Assembly (NCBI GenBank): GCA_031308135.1
Contig: JAHLJT010000631.1
Location: forward strand, 3,201,371-3,265,370
Direction: 5' to 3'
DNA: 64,000 nt
Source: Acheta domesticus
Lineage: Eukaryota; Arthropoda; Insecta; Orthoptera; Gryllidae
This document shows positions 22,851-32,700 of this stretch, piece by piece. Each line of letters opens with the position of its first letter. The stretch's first letter is position 1. A program made the position numbers and the translations under genes. The notes beneath the pieces are model-generated. The model was not told the DNA's origin. It ran no database searches and saw only the letters and a program-made list of their open reading frames with translations.

Positions 22851-23627
22851 TTTTCGCACTTCTCATATCAAGTGCAAGACTCGCTCTGATGACCATCTCC
22901 GTGGCTGTGGCTCGATTTCCAGCCTCTTTGGGCTTGGTGACGATCAAAAAATAATCTTGGCAGGCTTTAATGACATCTTTCCTTTTTTTCTAATTTCTTG
23001 TTACAGGATTGACCCTTCATCATCTTCACCATTTATTTGTCACCGTCAATCTATCCAAAAGTAGGAAAAACACAACCAACTTCAGAGAAACAAAATGAAT
23101 AAATTACGAAATAGTAACCGTCCGCTTTGTGTGTGGAATGTAGATTCGTTGATATTTCAAATGATATTTATGCTACTCACTATTGTTGATTGATATACAC
23201 ACACACTATTGTTGACTGAAGCTTAGAATTCCAATGACACGACGCAAAAACCTCGTTGACGCACAGTTGCGCTGTTTTTTTGATGTTCCATGAAACGAGT
23301 ACAGTTCCCTAGGGACAGAAACACCGTGGTGAACCGAAGACCTTCGTCAGCTTATGGAGTTCTGCAGCATGTCTGCTTGAGCAACAAGTTCTCCGTAAAA
23401 CTATATCCAATTACTTCATTTGAGGGGCATCCGATCTCTTCGTCAGAGCACGAAACGTGCTGCCATGTTCCCACGCACCCATCGCAGTCCGCGCCCCCGC
23501 CCACCACCAAAACCCGACTAAAGGCCACACTACTACGCGTGGAACCTTACACCGCTTTCATACTCGTCTGCAGGCACGGTTCCCCGGGAAGACGAATGAC
23601 GGAAATCTCCCTCCCCTAAAAGTTTTC
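22851..23627. other. unassigned DNA
   Basis: A 109-codon frame at 23290-23619 has no recognisable motif. No repeat or RNA is seen. Confidence 0.5.
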
Positions 23628-23780
23628 AGTAACTATTAATATTGAAATTGATGTAAATTCTTGCTGTTGATCCTGGTATAATTGGAGGTGTTGATAGTAC
23701 GAATAAATATATATATTTGACCATATAGGATCAATCAAAATTGATTTCAGGAATTAAAGTTTAAAAAACATTTATTAATG

Positions 23781-23821
23781 GCTCAACGTATCGCACGTTT
23801 TGTACGTGCCTTGTCAGGAGC
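23781..23821 (-). ncRNA. hammerhead-ribozyme-like motif of the Penelope-like element
   Basis: Read on the minus strand: stem I GCTC, then CTGACAA (consensus CUGANGA, one change), one unpaired G, and a 6-bp stem II GCACGT/ACGTGC. These are followed by GATAC (consensus GAAAC), the cleavage triplet GTT, and the closing stem I GAGC. Both stems pair perfectly while two core bases differ, so it looks like a decayed ribozyme. As in other elements of this kind stem III is almost absent, so a dimeric form would be needed for activity. It lies downstream of the coding remnant in the element's own orientation. Confidence 0.6.
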
Positions 23822-24236
23822 AATTATGGCAACGGTTAACAATGTTATATAAAGTAACATAAAGCAATAGAATTTACAATTTTTGAGTTAAATATTTACA
23901 TTGCTGTTACATACACAAAAACCTTGAAGGCTTGTCAAATCAAATAGTTACATTATGCAATTTACGAGAGCAGCACATTTAGATATGTTAAGGAATAAAC
24001 ATTTCAAACATGTGGGATTGGCAAAAAAAATAATACAATTATGTAAGTAGGTGCAGCATGAACATTTTATAAATTTGGTTCAGCTTTTGTATGTCACTTT
24101 TTGTGTTCATCGTATTTTGTGTTCATTATTATATACAACATTTCGGCAATTAGCCTTTTTGATGTTTGTTTCTCATTATGTAAAATTTTGACTTTATCAA
24201 ATGCAATGGAGTGGTTACGTTCCGTCCTATGCTTGG

Positions 24237-25055
24237 TTAAAGAGGTATGCAAATCCGCGTCTTTGTTGATGTCATATTTATGCTGGTATATATCCGTCTG
24301 CTAATATATTGTTTAGTCTCCTCAATGTACACCTGCTGACAATCATTGCAAGGAATGGAGTATACAACATTAGATTTATCTGCTAGTCTAGATTTATCCT
24401 TGTGCTTGTCATAAAGATGGCTAGTTTTATTTAGATTGTAAAATACAATGTCTAAATTGTATTTTCTGAAATAGGCTTTTATTTTATCATTAACAGGTTC
24501 ATAAAATAGTAAGGGTATTCGTAAATTTTTATTGCTGGTAACTGCTTTGGATTTGTGTGTTAATCTTTTTTGAATATATTTATTAATAAAAAATGATGGG
24601 TAGAGATTGTTTTTCAGGATATTTTCGACTATCTTTAGATTTTTGTTGTGAAATTCAGGATTAGCTAAATTAAGTGTGGAATCTACAAGATTGTAAACCA
24701 TGGCTATTTTTTGATTCTTAGAATGCTGGGATAGATAATTTAAAACTCTTCCTGAAAAGGTTGGCTTTTGATACCAGTCTGTTATAATTTTATTTTGCTT
24801 AACAATTAATTTAAGATTTAAAAAACTAATTTCTCTTTTTTCGTTCTCAAATTCTGTGGTAAAGATTAACTTGGGGTGAAATTTGTTATGTATATCGACC
24901 AAAGTGTCAACATTGGATTGATGTAAACAAGTAATCAAGTCATCCATGTACCTGTAATAAAATAAGACATGGAATTGAATTTGGGAGAAGCAGAAGACTT
25001 CTATTTGTTCCATGATTAGATTGACAAGTACAGAGGAAACAGGAGAATTGATCAA
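24237..25055 (-). pseudogene. Penelope-like reverse transcriptase with C-terminal GIY-YIG-type endonuclease (remnant)
   Basis: The 272-codon frame begins in reverse transcriptase motif B (NSPVSSVLVNLIMEQIE; the usual form has Gly before Ser-Pro). The catalytic motif C follows as YRYMDDL at about residues 34-40, with both Asp present. Next come the motif D region EISFLNLKL and the connector with WYQKPTFSGRVLNY and a long helical stretch. The C-terminus carries an endonuclease start, VVYSIPCNDCQQVYIEETKQ, where the canonical GIY is VVY and YIG is YIE. The N-terminal half of the reverse transcriptase is missing. Its start coincides with an inversion junction, so the apparent start codon (TTG) is not a true start. 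A degenerate endonuclease and truncation make it non-functional. The Pro-Cys-x2-Cys element and the order RT then endonuclease point to Penelope-like rather than LINE or LTR elements. Confidence 0.85.
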
Positions 25056-25059
25056 TTCT

Positions 25060-25150
25060 TAATAGGTTTAAGAACCATTTTAAATAATAACGCATTTTCT
25101 TACAAAAAAAAAATTTACCTTCAAACTTTTGGTTTAGCAATGGGGTCTCC
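25060..25150 (+). pseudogene. inverted fragment of the same reverse transcriptase
   Basis: On the plus strand the bases before 25150 encode YLQTFGLAMGSPV, the typical Penelope-like motif B segment. The main remnant on the minus strand starts at the same motif. Both strands carry the string TCTCCTGTT at the join, at about 25038-25046 (minus strand) and 25147-25155 (plus strand). The fragment then runs directly into the inverted terminal segment. This fits a 5' inversion at microhomology during insertion, or a second copy internally deleted from motif B to the terminus. Confidence 0.7.
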
Positions 25151-25223
25151 TGTTTTGATTGATCCTATATGGTCAAATATATATATTTATTCGTACCATC
25201 AACACCTCCAAGTAACTATTAAT

Positions 25224-25429
25224 TTTAACTCGTCAGATTTTCAAGCAAAATCTTTTTGGATTATCATTAAAACGAATAAAATTGTATCGCAGCATGAGCT
25301 AAGTGTAGCCTGCGACATTTTACACACTCTCTAATAGGACACATTCGACCAAATCATTGTGAATTTCCCCTCACAAACTTCGTCTCTGGATCCACCCCTG
25401 TAGTCCATGATGGTAGTTTGCTATTATAA
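25224..25429. other. short spacer
   Basis: Unassigned sequence between the Penelope-like insertion and the LINE. CTGGATCCACCCCTG at about 25386-25400 resembles one end of a hAT-type miniature element, but no partner end was found. Confidence 0.4.
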
Positions 25430-25432
25430 ATT

Positions 25433-26229
25433 GTGTGGATGTACTTCTTCTACAATTACCACAAAGGAAAAACAGTTTCAATGCAACGCAAACGGCTTCA
25501 ATGCAAGGAAGGAAAAACGGTTTCAATGCATTTTTGCATCTCAAATCGGCAATCACATGTTCCATTGAAAATGAACAATATTCAAATAGCTGATGTTAAG
25601 GTAACAGAATTTCTATGTCTCTCAATTCAGTCAAACCTCAAATGGAATGTACATGTAACAGAATTAAACACTGAATTAAGTCCATTATGTTATGAATTCA
25701 GAATTCTTTCAAATTCTGTCAGCCTTCTTGCAGTCCGTTGCGTGTATTTTGGAAAAGTAGATTCTCGCCTGAGATATGGCATAATATTCTGGAGAAGCTC
25801 AACCTATGGGACCCAGATATTTAGATTGCAAAATAAAATTATTCAAATAATGGAAAAAATGCCATCCACGTGATTCCTGCAAGCCCCTTTTCATTTAGCT
25901 TGGAATATTACCACTGCCTTGCCTATTTATTTGCGAATCTGTAATCTTCGTCAAAACTGACTTTCTTAACTGTGGGAACATATTTTCCTGCAATACTGAT
26001 ATTTATAATTCCAACACGTCATAAAAATCCCGTTCATCAAGTGTCAGTATCAACAGCTCACTACACGAAATCTACATACAATACATGTACGTTACTTTTC
26101 AATGCATTGCCAGATGACATTTACCAATTAAAGTCAGTACACAAATTTAAGTTAAAAGTAAAATCTTTTCTGCTGCATAACTGTTTCTATACAATTAGAG
26201 ACTATATTGACCATCAAAAAGAAAAATAA
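25433..26229 (+). pseudogene. LINE reverse transcriptase C-terminal region (broken)
   Basis: Two frames (25433-25873 and 25972-26229) together cover the domain after the reverse transcriptase fingers and palm. LCLSIQSNLKWNVHVTELN corresponds to the conserved 'LG..id..L.w..Hi' block. LLAVRCVYFGKVDSRLRYGI followed by IFW corresponds to the 'Y.a...s.l.YG...WG' block. The second frame ends KLKVKSFLLHNCFYTIRDYI, the usual C-terminus ('lK.fLl...fYsi.ey'). The frames are separated by stops and a frameshift. The same terminus is found at 51939-52127. It is non-functional. Confidence 0.8.
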
Positions 26230-27074
26230 TGTTCATTTTAACAAAACATGTAACAAATACAAAAGTCTAAACCTGAAACAAGTAATGTACTTCAGCTTCC
26301 GAGTCAACGACCCCCATCTCGATCAGGTTTTTGTGCAATTTCCCTGATCCATTGAGCAAATGCTGAGATGGCCTCTTGTTTTGTTTCTGACACTATGCGC
26401 ACATTTTGTTGAGTACACCTTTTGCTTTTAGTGCTAGGAGTACAGCGGAGGGCGAGTAACTATTTTATTAACAAAGCAGAAAAATCGCATCTACATTTCG
26501 TTTACCGTTGCAAGTGTGTTTTCTATAACTCGGGAAAGAAATATCTAGTTTTCCAAATGTTGCTAATCTGGTGCTTTTTAAATATTTTTTATTATTTCTT
26601 TTTTTATATTTTACTCGGAAAGCCCGGCAGACGTTGTTCTGCCCTTCATCTCACTCTTTCCCCTCCCATCTCCCTTTCTCACTGTCTCTCCCACCTTCCT
26701 TCACCCTGCCCCTGTCTGTCTGTGTGTGTGTCACATTTACTTGCAGATTATGGACGTCTCTGGGCACGTGAGGTAATATCGGGAAGCGCCTTACCAGCAA
26801 AAATGTAATAGAATGTTCGAGAAGACCTTCAGCCTCAAACTTTTTAGTTTTTAAGGTCATAGAAAGCCTCGTTTAAGAGTTATTTAACGATATAGATTCA
26901 AAAATGTTGCCGACTGTGTTGCAGGTTGCATTTTGACGTGAATATTTTGTTTTGTTCTACAGCGCCATGGGTTAGAGTTACAACAGAATTAATAGCACAT
27001 AAACCTTCTGGGTGAAAAAAACACGCAGAAATGCGAACTTTCATAGAGATCGGTCCAATGGTGTCGGAGTTTAG

Positions 27075-27077
<3 letters not shown>

Positions 27078-27129
<52 letters not shown>
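27078..27129. repeat. (AT)n microsatellite
   Basis: About 26 uninterrupted AT dinucleotides within the LINE 3' region. Confidence 0.95.
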
Positions 27130-27132
<3 letters not shown>

Positions 27133-27339
27133 TCTTTGAACTATCAAATTTACAGTTAAAATGCTAGCAAAGGGATTGTGTAACTTAAGAAAACGCGCAA
27201 ATAATCTTCTCTCCCACACATCATGTGCAGTTTTCAGTGTTTTTTGACCAAATAAATCAAATCAAATAAATCAAGTGGCCTAGTAGGGCCTACGCTAAAA
27301 ATGTTCATTAGTACGCGAATTGCGTTGCATCAATTATGC

Positions 27340-27825
27340 AATCCACATGTTGAAGTGGCTCGGCGCATCATTTGACATCACCGCAGTGCCTCAGATCGGG
27401 AGGTACTAGGGTTTGAGCCCCTGTAGTGGCAAAATTTTTGACACTAGCTAGATAGCTAGGTCGAATTCATCTGCCGTCTAGGAGAATTCGGCCGGCCGGC
27501 TGATTTGATTGGTAGTTTTCAATAGTTTCTCGGATCAACACCAAGCGAATGCCGGAGCAGTACCCTTACAAACTGCGCATTTCCGAAAGGACCGCGCACG
27601 GTCTTTTCTTACACTTACATGCTGTACACTACACCACGCTGATAAGAGATAACTGGTTGGGAAAATCCACCAAGCATGCAGATAGGTCGGCGACGGATCT
27701 CGCCATTCAGAAGAGGATGATCACTGACATATACCGAGATGAACATATGCACTACACTTACGGGAATAACGAACTTAGAAGTTGGCGCACCTGGAAACGG
27801 TAATCAATCTATCAATTATGCAATC
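27340..27825 (+). mobile_element. SINE family 2, full-length copy
   Basis: The tRNA-like head has GTGGCTCGGCGCATC and the box B TAGGGTTTGAGCCCC. The body matches the family (GACACTAGCTAGATAGCTAG, CGAATGCCGGAGCAGTACCC, GGAAAATCCACCAAGC). The tail is GGAAACGGTAATCAATC. Immediately downstream lies a CA microsatellite. Confidence 0.8.
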
Positions 27826-27849
27826 CCCTTCCGGTGGATTGAGGACTAA

Positions 27850-27871
27850 AACACACACACACACACGCACA

Positions 27872-27931
<60 letters not shown>
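27850..27931. repeat. (CA)n microsatellite
   Basis: About 40 CA dinucleotides with two small interruptions (GCACAC, ACCACAC) near the 5' end. Confidence 0.95.
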
Positions 27932-27935
<4 letters not shown>

Positions 27936-28379
27936 CCAAACTCAAATTTCGCGGGTTCTATCCCGGCTAAGGGCGACGGATTTTCGAAGGTCGGAAAACA
28001 CTCAGTATGTGTCGCCCTTCTGGTGTGTAAAATAACCCTGACATGAATCCGAAAACATTAAACCCCTCTGTCATTATTCCGGGCCAATGAGATTTCACGT
28101 TCTTCCACTCTTACAGTTCGGGAAAAGTTAACTGAGAACGGCACCGCTCGAATTATCCCCTAGACCCTTCGCGGAGGTAGAATTCACAGGAAGTATTGAT
28201 CGAAAAATCGGTATGGAACCAGTTGTCAGTGTCTGCCTCCCCGCAAATAAACAAAATGAATAAAGAATCCAATTATACGCTTGAAGGAAGAATACTATAC
28301 GAAAGAGCTCCGATTGTCACTTTTGCCTTCTGACTTGGCAACGTTATGTCACAGAACCCATGTGCCAAAATATTCAATG
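27932..28379. other. unassigned DNA
   Basis: It begins AAATTTCGCGGGTTCTATCC near 27945, which resembles a box B (GGTTCTATCCC), but no box A or repeat partner is found. Nothing else is recognised. Confidence 0.4.
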
Positions 28380-28890
28380 GGCGAGTTATATTAGAGACAG
28401 TACTGCCGGTGGCTCTGCAACGTTGCCGGGTCTAACGGTTGGAGTACCGACGTTCGCGGATTTTTTGACACCAGCTACGTCCAATGTAGCCATTGTCTGC
28501 AAGAGAAGAATAGCAACTGCTGCTCCAATCGCCAGTTTTGAGTGGTTTCTCCCATCACTACAAGGTGAATTCCAGAACCTTACCTTCACAAACAGGCTAT
28601 GGACAGAGCGTCTTTCCTCCTCATTCTTGTTAGTTTCTGCCCCGTACACACTCGCATTCATTAACATACACATCGAGGACCAGTCAGGAGTTTAAAAGTC
28701 ATCCCGGCAGGGGCGGTGCACCACTGGGGAGATACCTAGAAAAAGCAAGTCTACCCCACTTGTCGACGAATAGGTCAGCACCGGATTTCACCATTCAGTG
28801 GGATCACCGCCATATCACGGGATATAAAACACCATTACGTTAACGGAACTACTGATCGTAGTGCTTCCTGTTCCCAGAAGCATCAATTTG
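28380..28890 (+). mobile_element. SINE family 2, old diverged copy
   Basis: Order-preserved matches to the family run the whole length. Landmarks are GACACCAGCTACGTCC, CAACTGCTGCTCCAATCG, GTGGTTTCTCCCATCA, GACCAGTCAGGAGTTTAAAA, CTGGGGAGATACC, GATCACCGCC and CTTCCTGTTCCC. The divergence is clearly greater than in the other copies. The 111-codon frame inside it is therefore not a gene. Confidence 0.65.
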
Positions 28891-28959
28891 TTCGGCACTT
28901 TGCAACGTGTGCTTTCTCCGTTGAGATTCGAAATTCGGAGCTGTTTCCGTTGAAGCACG

Positions 28960-29440
28960 TGGTGAAGAGGCGGCGCTGGGCGGCGCGGGGCCTGGCGACG
29001 TGGGGCGGGGCGGGGCGAGCCGGGGAGGGCTGACGTGAGGCAGCGCGGGGCGGCGCGGGACAGCGCGAGGCGGGCGGGAAGGAGAGGTGGGTGGCTGGAC
29101 GGGGAGGGGAGGTGTTGAGGGGCGAGGCGGGCCAGGGAGATGGAGGCGGGGCGGGACGGGGAGGTCGGGGGCGGGGCGGCGCGAGGCCGGGGAGGTGGGG
29201 GAGGGGCGGGACGGTGTGGTGGTGGCGGGGCGGGGGAGTGCGGGGAGGGGCGGGGAGGCGCACGTGTTGGCGAGCGCCGGGCGGGCGGGCGCCTGCTCCC
29301 CGCCTCCTCGCCGCGTGCGTGGACGTGCTAATGGCCCTGTTGTGTCTGTTCTCTTCGGAGGCGCATCACGTCACCCGCCCGCCCGCGCGCTGCACAGCTC
29401 ACCCACCCCCGCCCCCGCCCCCGCCACCGCCCCGACGGCC
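28960..29440. repeat. GC-rich island with decayed GGGGCGG arrays
   Basis: CGGCGCGGGG, GGGGCGGGGC and GCGGGACAGCGCGAGGCGGG variants follow each other from 28972 to 29260. CpG-rich unique sequence and CCCCCGCCC runs continue to 29430. The units resemble the 12.1-kb satellite. Overlapping frames of up to 166 codons are Gly/Arg- or Pro-rich artefacts. Confidence 0.7.
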
Positions 29441-31362
29441 GTTTGCGCTCTGGTTATCGTGTACTCTGGCTGTTATGCCACGCTCGCCCGCCAAATGTAA
29501 TTCACGGCAGACTCTTGTACAACACAGTTTCCACGAACATTTCCAACACACACTTGGTAAAGGAGAAGCTCTCGTACATATACAAAGCTGAGAGCGGACA
29601 AATCAACTACCTGAAGAGAAGAACTGTGTGGCTTGTAGGTTGTGTGCGTCCTCAAATGTTAGTGTATTTGTCGCCACTTGGTTTAAAGTATAATAAACAT
29701 GGCTGAAATATTCTAAAGAATTCTTCTCTTTATTTAAGGTAGCTTACATTCCTAAATCTTCGTACAGACACAGACAGTAAATATACGTGAGTTAATTGCT
29801 TGCATAGTACCTGACTTCTCTTTACGTTGCAATGCTATTCTAAAATATCTTTTCTGCAAATTCAGTTCTAGAACATCACTGCAATACGAAACCATACAAA
29901 TACCTCCAACATGACTAAAATTATCATTATAACCAACAATAAAATTCGATAGCTGCTCTTTAGGAACACCTTGAACAATGTTGCCTAAAAATAAACATAT
30001 ACCAAATGACTTTCAAATACGACTCAAGAGTCGCATTTCTGATTTTTTAATTTCAGAATTCATTGTTACTTCTGTTTTCTTCACATTAAATGAAGCATAA
30101 GGATGAGTAAGATGTGTGATTGTAATAGTATTCCAGTGACAGTCTAATAGTGATTTGCAATATTACTGTCAAAATGCTTCCATCATTTATCATTTTCTTA
30201 ATATTTTCTCAAATAAATAAATGCTGCGGATGACGATTTTATTTATTACAGCGGTGATGAGAATTATTTTGGAAACATCGCTCAATTTCACCTTTACACC
30301 AAATATATTTTTTAGAGACACCCATGATTTTACAAACATAATTTACAGACACCCGAGAAATAATACAATGCTGCCCTATTTCTTGAAACCGGTTAATGGT
30401 AGAGTTTAAGCCTGATAGTACAAAGAGAGGTTCATCACAAAAACCCTATTAATTTGATTCGGTTTCAGTAAATACGAGTACGAATATTTCACGTTCAAAG
30501 AAAATAGTTTTTTTCTTAATAGAAAATTTATCTTAATTAAAAACTCATTTGGGTATCTGATTCCAACTATGGGGGTCCACCTTTGGAGATGGCTTTTCTT
30601 TGGATCTATTCTTTTATTAGCTGACTTTATTAACACTAGGGTTTTTCTTATAGAAATTTTTGTTGTTTTTCGTCTGCGGCTACCGTATTATGCGGTCATA
30701 TTGAGTAGCTAAACGTTGTGTTTTTAGTGGATTGTAATTATAATAATATATTTGTATTTAAATAAGTGGATTTACTGTCTGTAAATATCCTAAGGATACC
30801 ACAGTCCTACAACGAAAATTTCTGTCCTTTTTCCCTAAATCTCTTAATATCGTAGAAAATGTCTTTATATCAATGTAATTGGCCATTTCAATATACTGAC
30901 TTGCGTGAGTCCTAGATATGTTCTCTGAATTCGATTGTATTATCAAGTAAACATTTTTACAAAGGAAATAACAAACTAATTCGTAATGTGTAAAATTTCA
31001 CAATCAATATCAATCGTATTACAGCTGAATAAATATTACCGATATTTTATGATACGGTTTTGTTAATGAACTTTTCAGAACAAGCGGGTGGAAAAATCTG
31101 TGTACAGAAGATTCCCTAACTACAGTGACGCATACGTTGTATCTTAGTAAACACAACGCATTAGTTCTGGTCTTTATTTTCAGAAACTGTCACTGCTCAT
31201 TCACAATTTAAACGTCCTTCACGAAATAAATAGCAAACCTAGCAGAGTTGTGGCGCAACTGAAGGCCGCCGCCATTTAATATCCTCTCATCCGACAGCTT
31301 CCCCCAGAGGCAGCGTTTAGTAGTTGAGGCACAACCAAAGGCATTAAGGAGAGTTTCGTACT
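29441..31362. other. AT-rich non-coding stretch
   Basis: No gene, repeat or RNA is recognised. An 87-codon frame at 29443-29706 has no motif. Confidence 0.5.
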
Positions 31363-31915
31363 TACAGGGTGTCCGGGGAGGAAACGTCGAAACTTCGAAA
31401 ATAAGCTTTTAAGACAATTCTAAGCATATTTTGTCTAACACACTATGTAGATATTCCGAATGGTTGAACCGCAACAAGCACTCAAAAGTTGTTTTAGAAA
31501 ATTGATTTCTAGGCAAAACTTTGCATTACGGAAGCTTAGAAACACTCCAGAAACATATAAGTTGTTTATTGTTTACAAAAGAAATTAATATATTTGTTCA
31601 GAAAGAAAAATTAAGCGAGAAATAAAAAAGCACCCTTTTTACACAATTCGACTGCTTTGTATTTCTGGCTTAATTTCTGTCTGAGCAAATATATCCATTT
31701 CTTTCGTAAATAAACAATTTACATGTTTCTCGAGTGTTACTATGCTTCCATAATACAAATTTTTCCCTAGAAATCATTTTTTCAAACCAAATTTTGAGTG
31801 CTCATTGAAGCCCAACCATTCGGAATATCCACATAGTTTATTTGACAAATTAGGCTTAGAATAGTAATAAGTGCTTATTTCGAAGTTTCGACGTTTCCTG
31901 CCCGGACAGCCTGTA
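31363..31915. mobile_element. 553-bp foldback element with TA-flanked ends
   Basis: It starts TACAGGGTGTCCGGGGAGGA and ends with the imperfect complement (TCCTGCCCGGACAGCCTGTA). The two arms of about 260-270 bp run almost to the centre (near 31640), leaving next to no loop. Landmarks in both arms include CGAAACTTCGAAAATAAGC and CGAATGGTTG. A TA dinucleotide at each end fits a Tc1/mariner-type target duplication, which is an inference. No transposase is present. Confidence 0.85.
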
Positions 31916-32022
31916 TATCATTGGTTTTGGGTAGATTGGTAATACCCAACTCACCCACAACACCGCACAATTCAACTAGACGTAAAACCGCGAGATCGGC
32001 GCGAAAAAAAATCCGCTGTTCT

Positions 32023-32284
32023 CTGTATTTAGGGACACTATACTTCGGCTTTTCTTTATTGGCGCACAGGGGGGGGGTGTCATCAAAATGGAATACCTCA
32101 CGGTATTTCGCGTCGTTCTCCGTTGTGCCGCCAGAGTCGCTTGATCGCCAGCACTACTTGAAACAGTCACGAACATGCGACTCCTGGCGGCACAATGGAG
32201 AACGACGCGAAATACCATGAGATATTTCATTTTATTGACACCCCCCCGGGCGCCAAGAAAGAAAAACCGAAGTATAGAATACAG
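32023..32284. mobile_element. 262-bp foldback element
   Basis: The left arm 32023-32140 and right arm 32177-32284 are inverse copies with a loop of about 36 bp. They share GGTATTTCGCGTCGTTCTCC, TGTGCCGCCAG and TATACTTCGG. Each arm carries a C/G run that differs in length. The outer border CTGTATT/AATACAG is symmetrical. There is no coding sequence. It sits about 100 bp from the preceding foldback. Confidence 0.85.
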
Positions 32285-32289
32285 CACAG

Positions 32290-32630
32290 CACGAGAGGGC
32301 TAAATGGAGCTCTTAGAGCGCCGTCTCCCTTGGAGCGCTCTTGGCACAGCGCAGCGCAGCGCCGCCAGCAGCGGCTCGCGAGGGGCTGGCGCGGGGCGCG
32401 GAGGAGGCGCGGCGGGGCGGTGGCTGGCGCATTGTGTGCGCCGCGCGCTGCCGCCACACAATTGAATATCCTTTACATATTCATGGGCGCGGAGGCCACG
32501 TCAAGCATTTGTCCAAATATTAAGTCATTAACGCGCCACAACAAACGCCAACGCCAGCTCCGACGCCAGCGCCGCGCCGGGGGGGGGGGGGGCGAAGGGG
32601 GGAAAGCGACACGCGCGAGCCCGGAGGAGG
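32290..32630. other. CpG-rich island
   Basis: CpG-dense sequence (GCGGCTCGCGAGGGGC, GCGGGGCGGTGGCTGGCGC) with a long G run at 32579-32592. Small low-complexity frames only. Confidence 0.5.
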
Positions 32631-32631
32631 T

Positions 32632-32700
32632 TTCGTTGATTATTTTCTGATTCCGGGCATGTCATGCACTACGGTCATCAGTCCCGTAAGTGTAAGGCAT
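32632..32700 (-). mobile_element. SINE family 2, 3'-terminal fragment
   Basis: Read from the minus strand this is the SINE tail. Plus-strand landmarks are TGATTCCGGGCATGTCATGC and ATCAGTCCCGTAAGTGTAAG, the same strings seen at 22082-22125 and 56718-56745. It merges without a break into the minisatellite. Confidence 0.75.

Larger units (their letters stand above)
23628..25223 (-). mobile_element. Penelope-like element insertion, rearranged, with target-site duplication
   Basis: The insertion is bounded by the identical 13-mer AGTAACTATTAAT at 23628-23640 and 25211-25223, a target-site duplication. Inside are inverted terminal segments of about 57 bp (23682-23738 and 25149-25207; shared core GACCATATAGGATCAATC). 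Between them lie a minus-strand reverse transcriptase and GIY-YIG-type endonuclease remnant (24237-25055), a hammerhead-like motif near the 3' end (23781-23821), and a short plus-strand reverse transcriptase fragment (25060-25150). Inverted termini, variable-length duplications and hammerhead motifs are known for Penelope-like elements. The copy is 5'-truncated and dead. Confidence 0.85.
25430..27275 (+). mobile_element. LINE (jockey/CR1-like), 3' part with long 3' UTR
   Basis: A 5'-truncated non-LTR retrotransposon. The coding remnant at 25433-26229 is followed by an untranslated region whose segment 26270-26420 (ACTTCAGCTTCCGAGTCAAC, CATCTCGATCAGGTTTTTGT) recurs at 45838-46243 and in inverse orientation at 51380-51890 and 40597-41086. 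The far 3' end (CTCTCCCACACATCATGTGCA, then (AAATC)n/(AAAT)n near 27250-27275) is also shared with the 45.8-kb copy. The body is expanded by unrelated sequence including an (AT)n run. Confidence 0.8.

Noticed and set aside
28360..28695. 111-codon frame with balanced composition
   Set aside because: It lies mostly within an old copy of SINE family 2, so it is chance.
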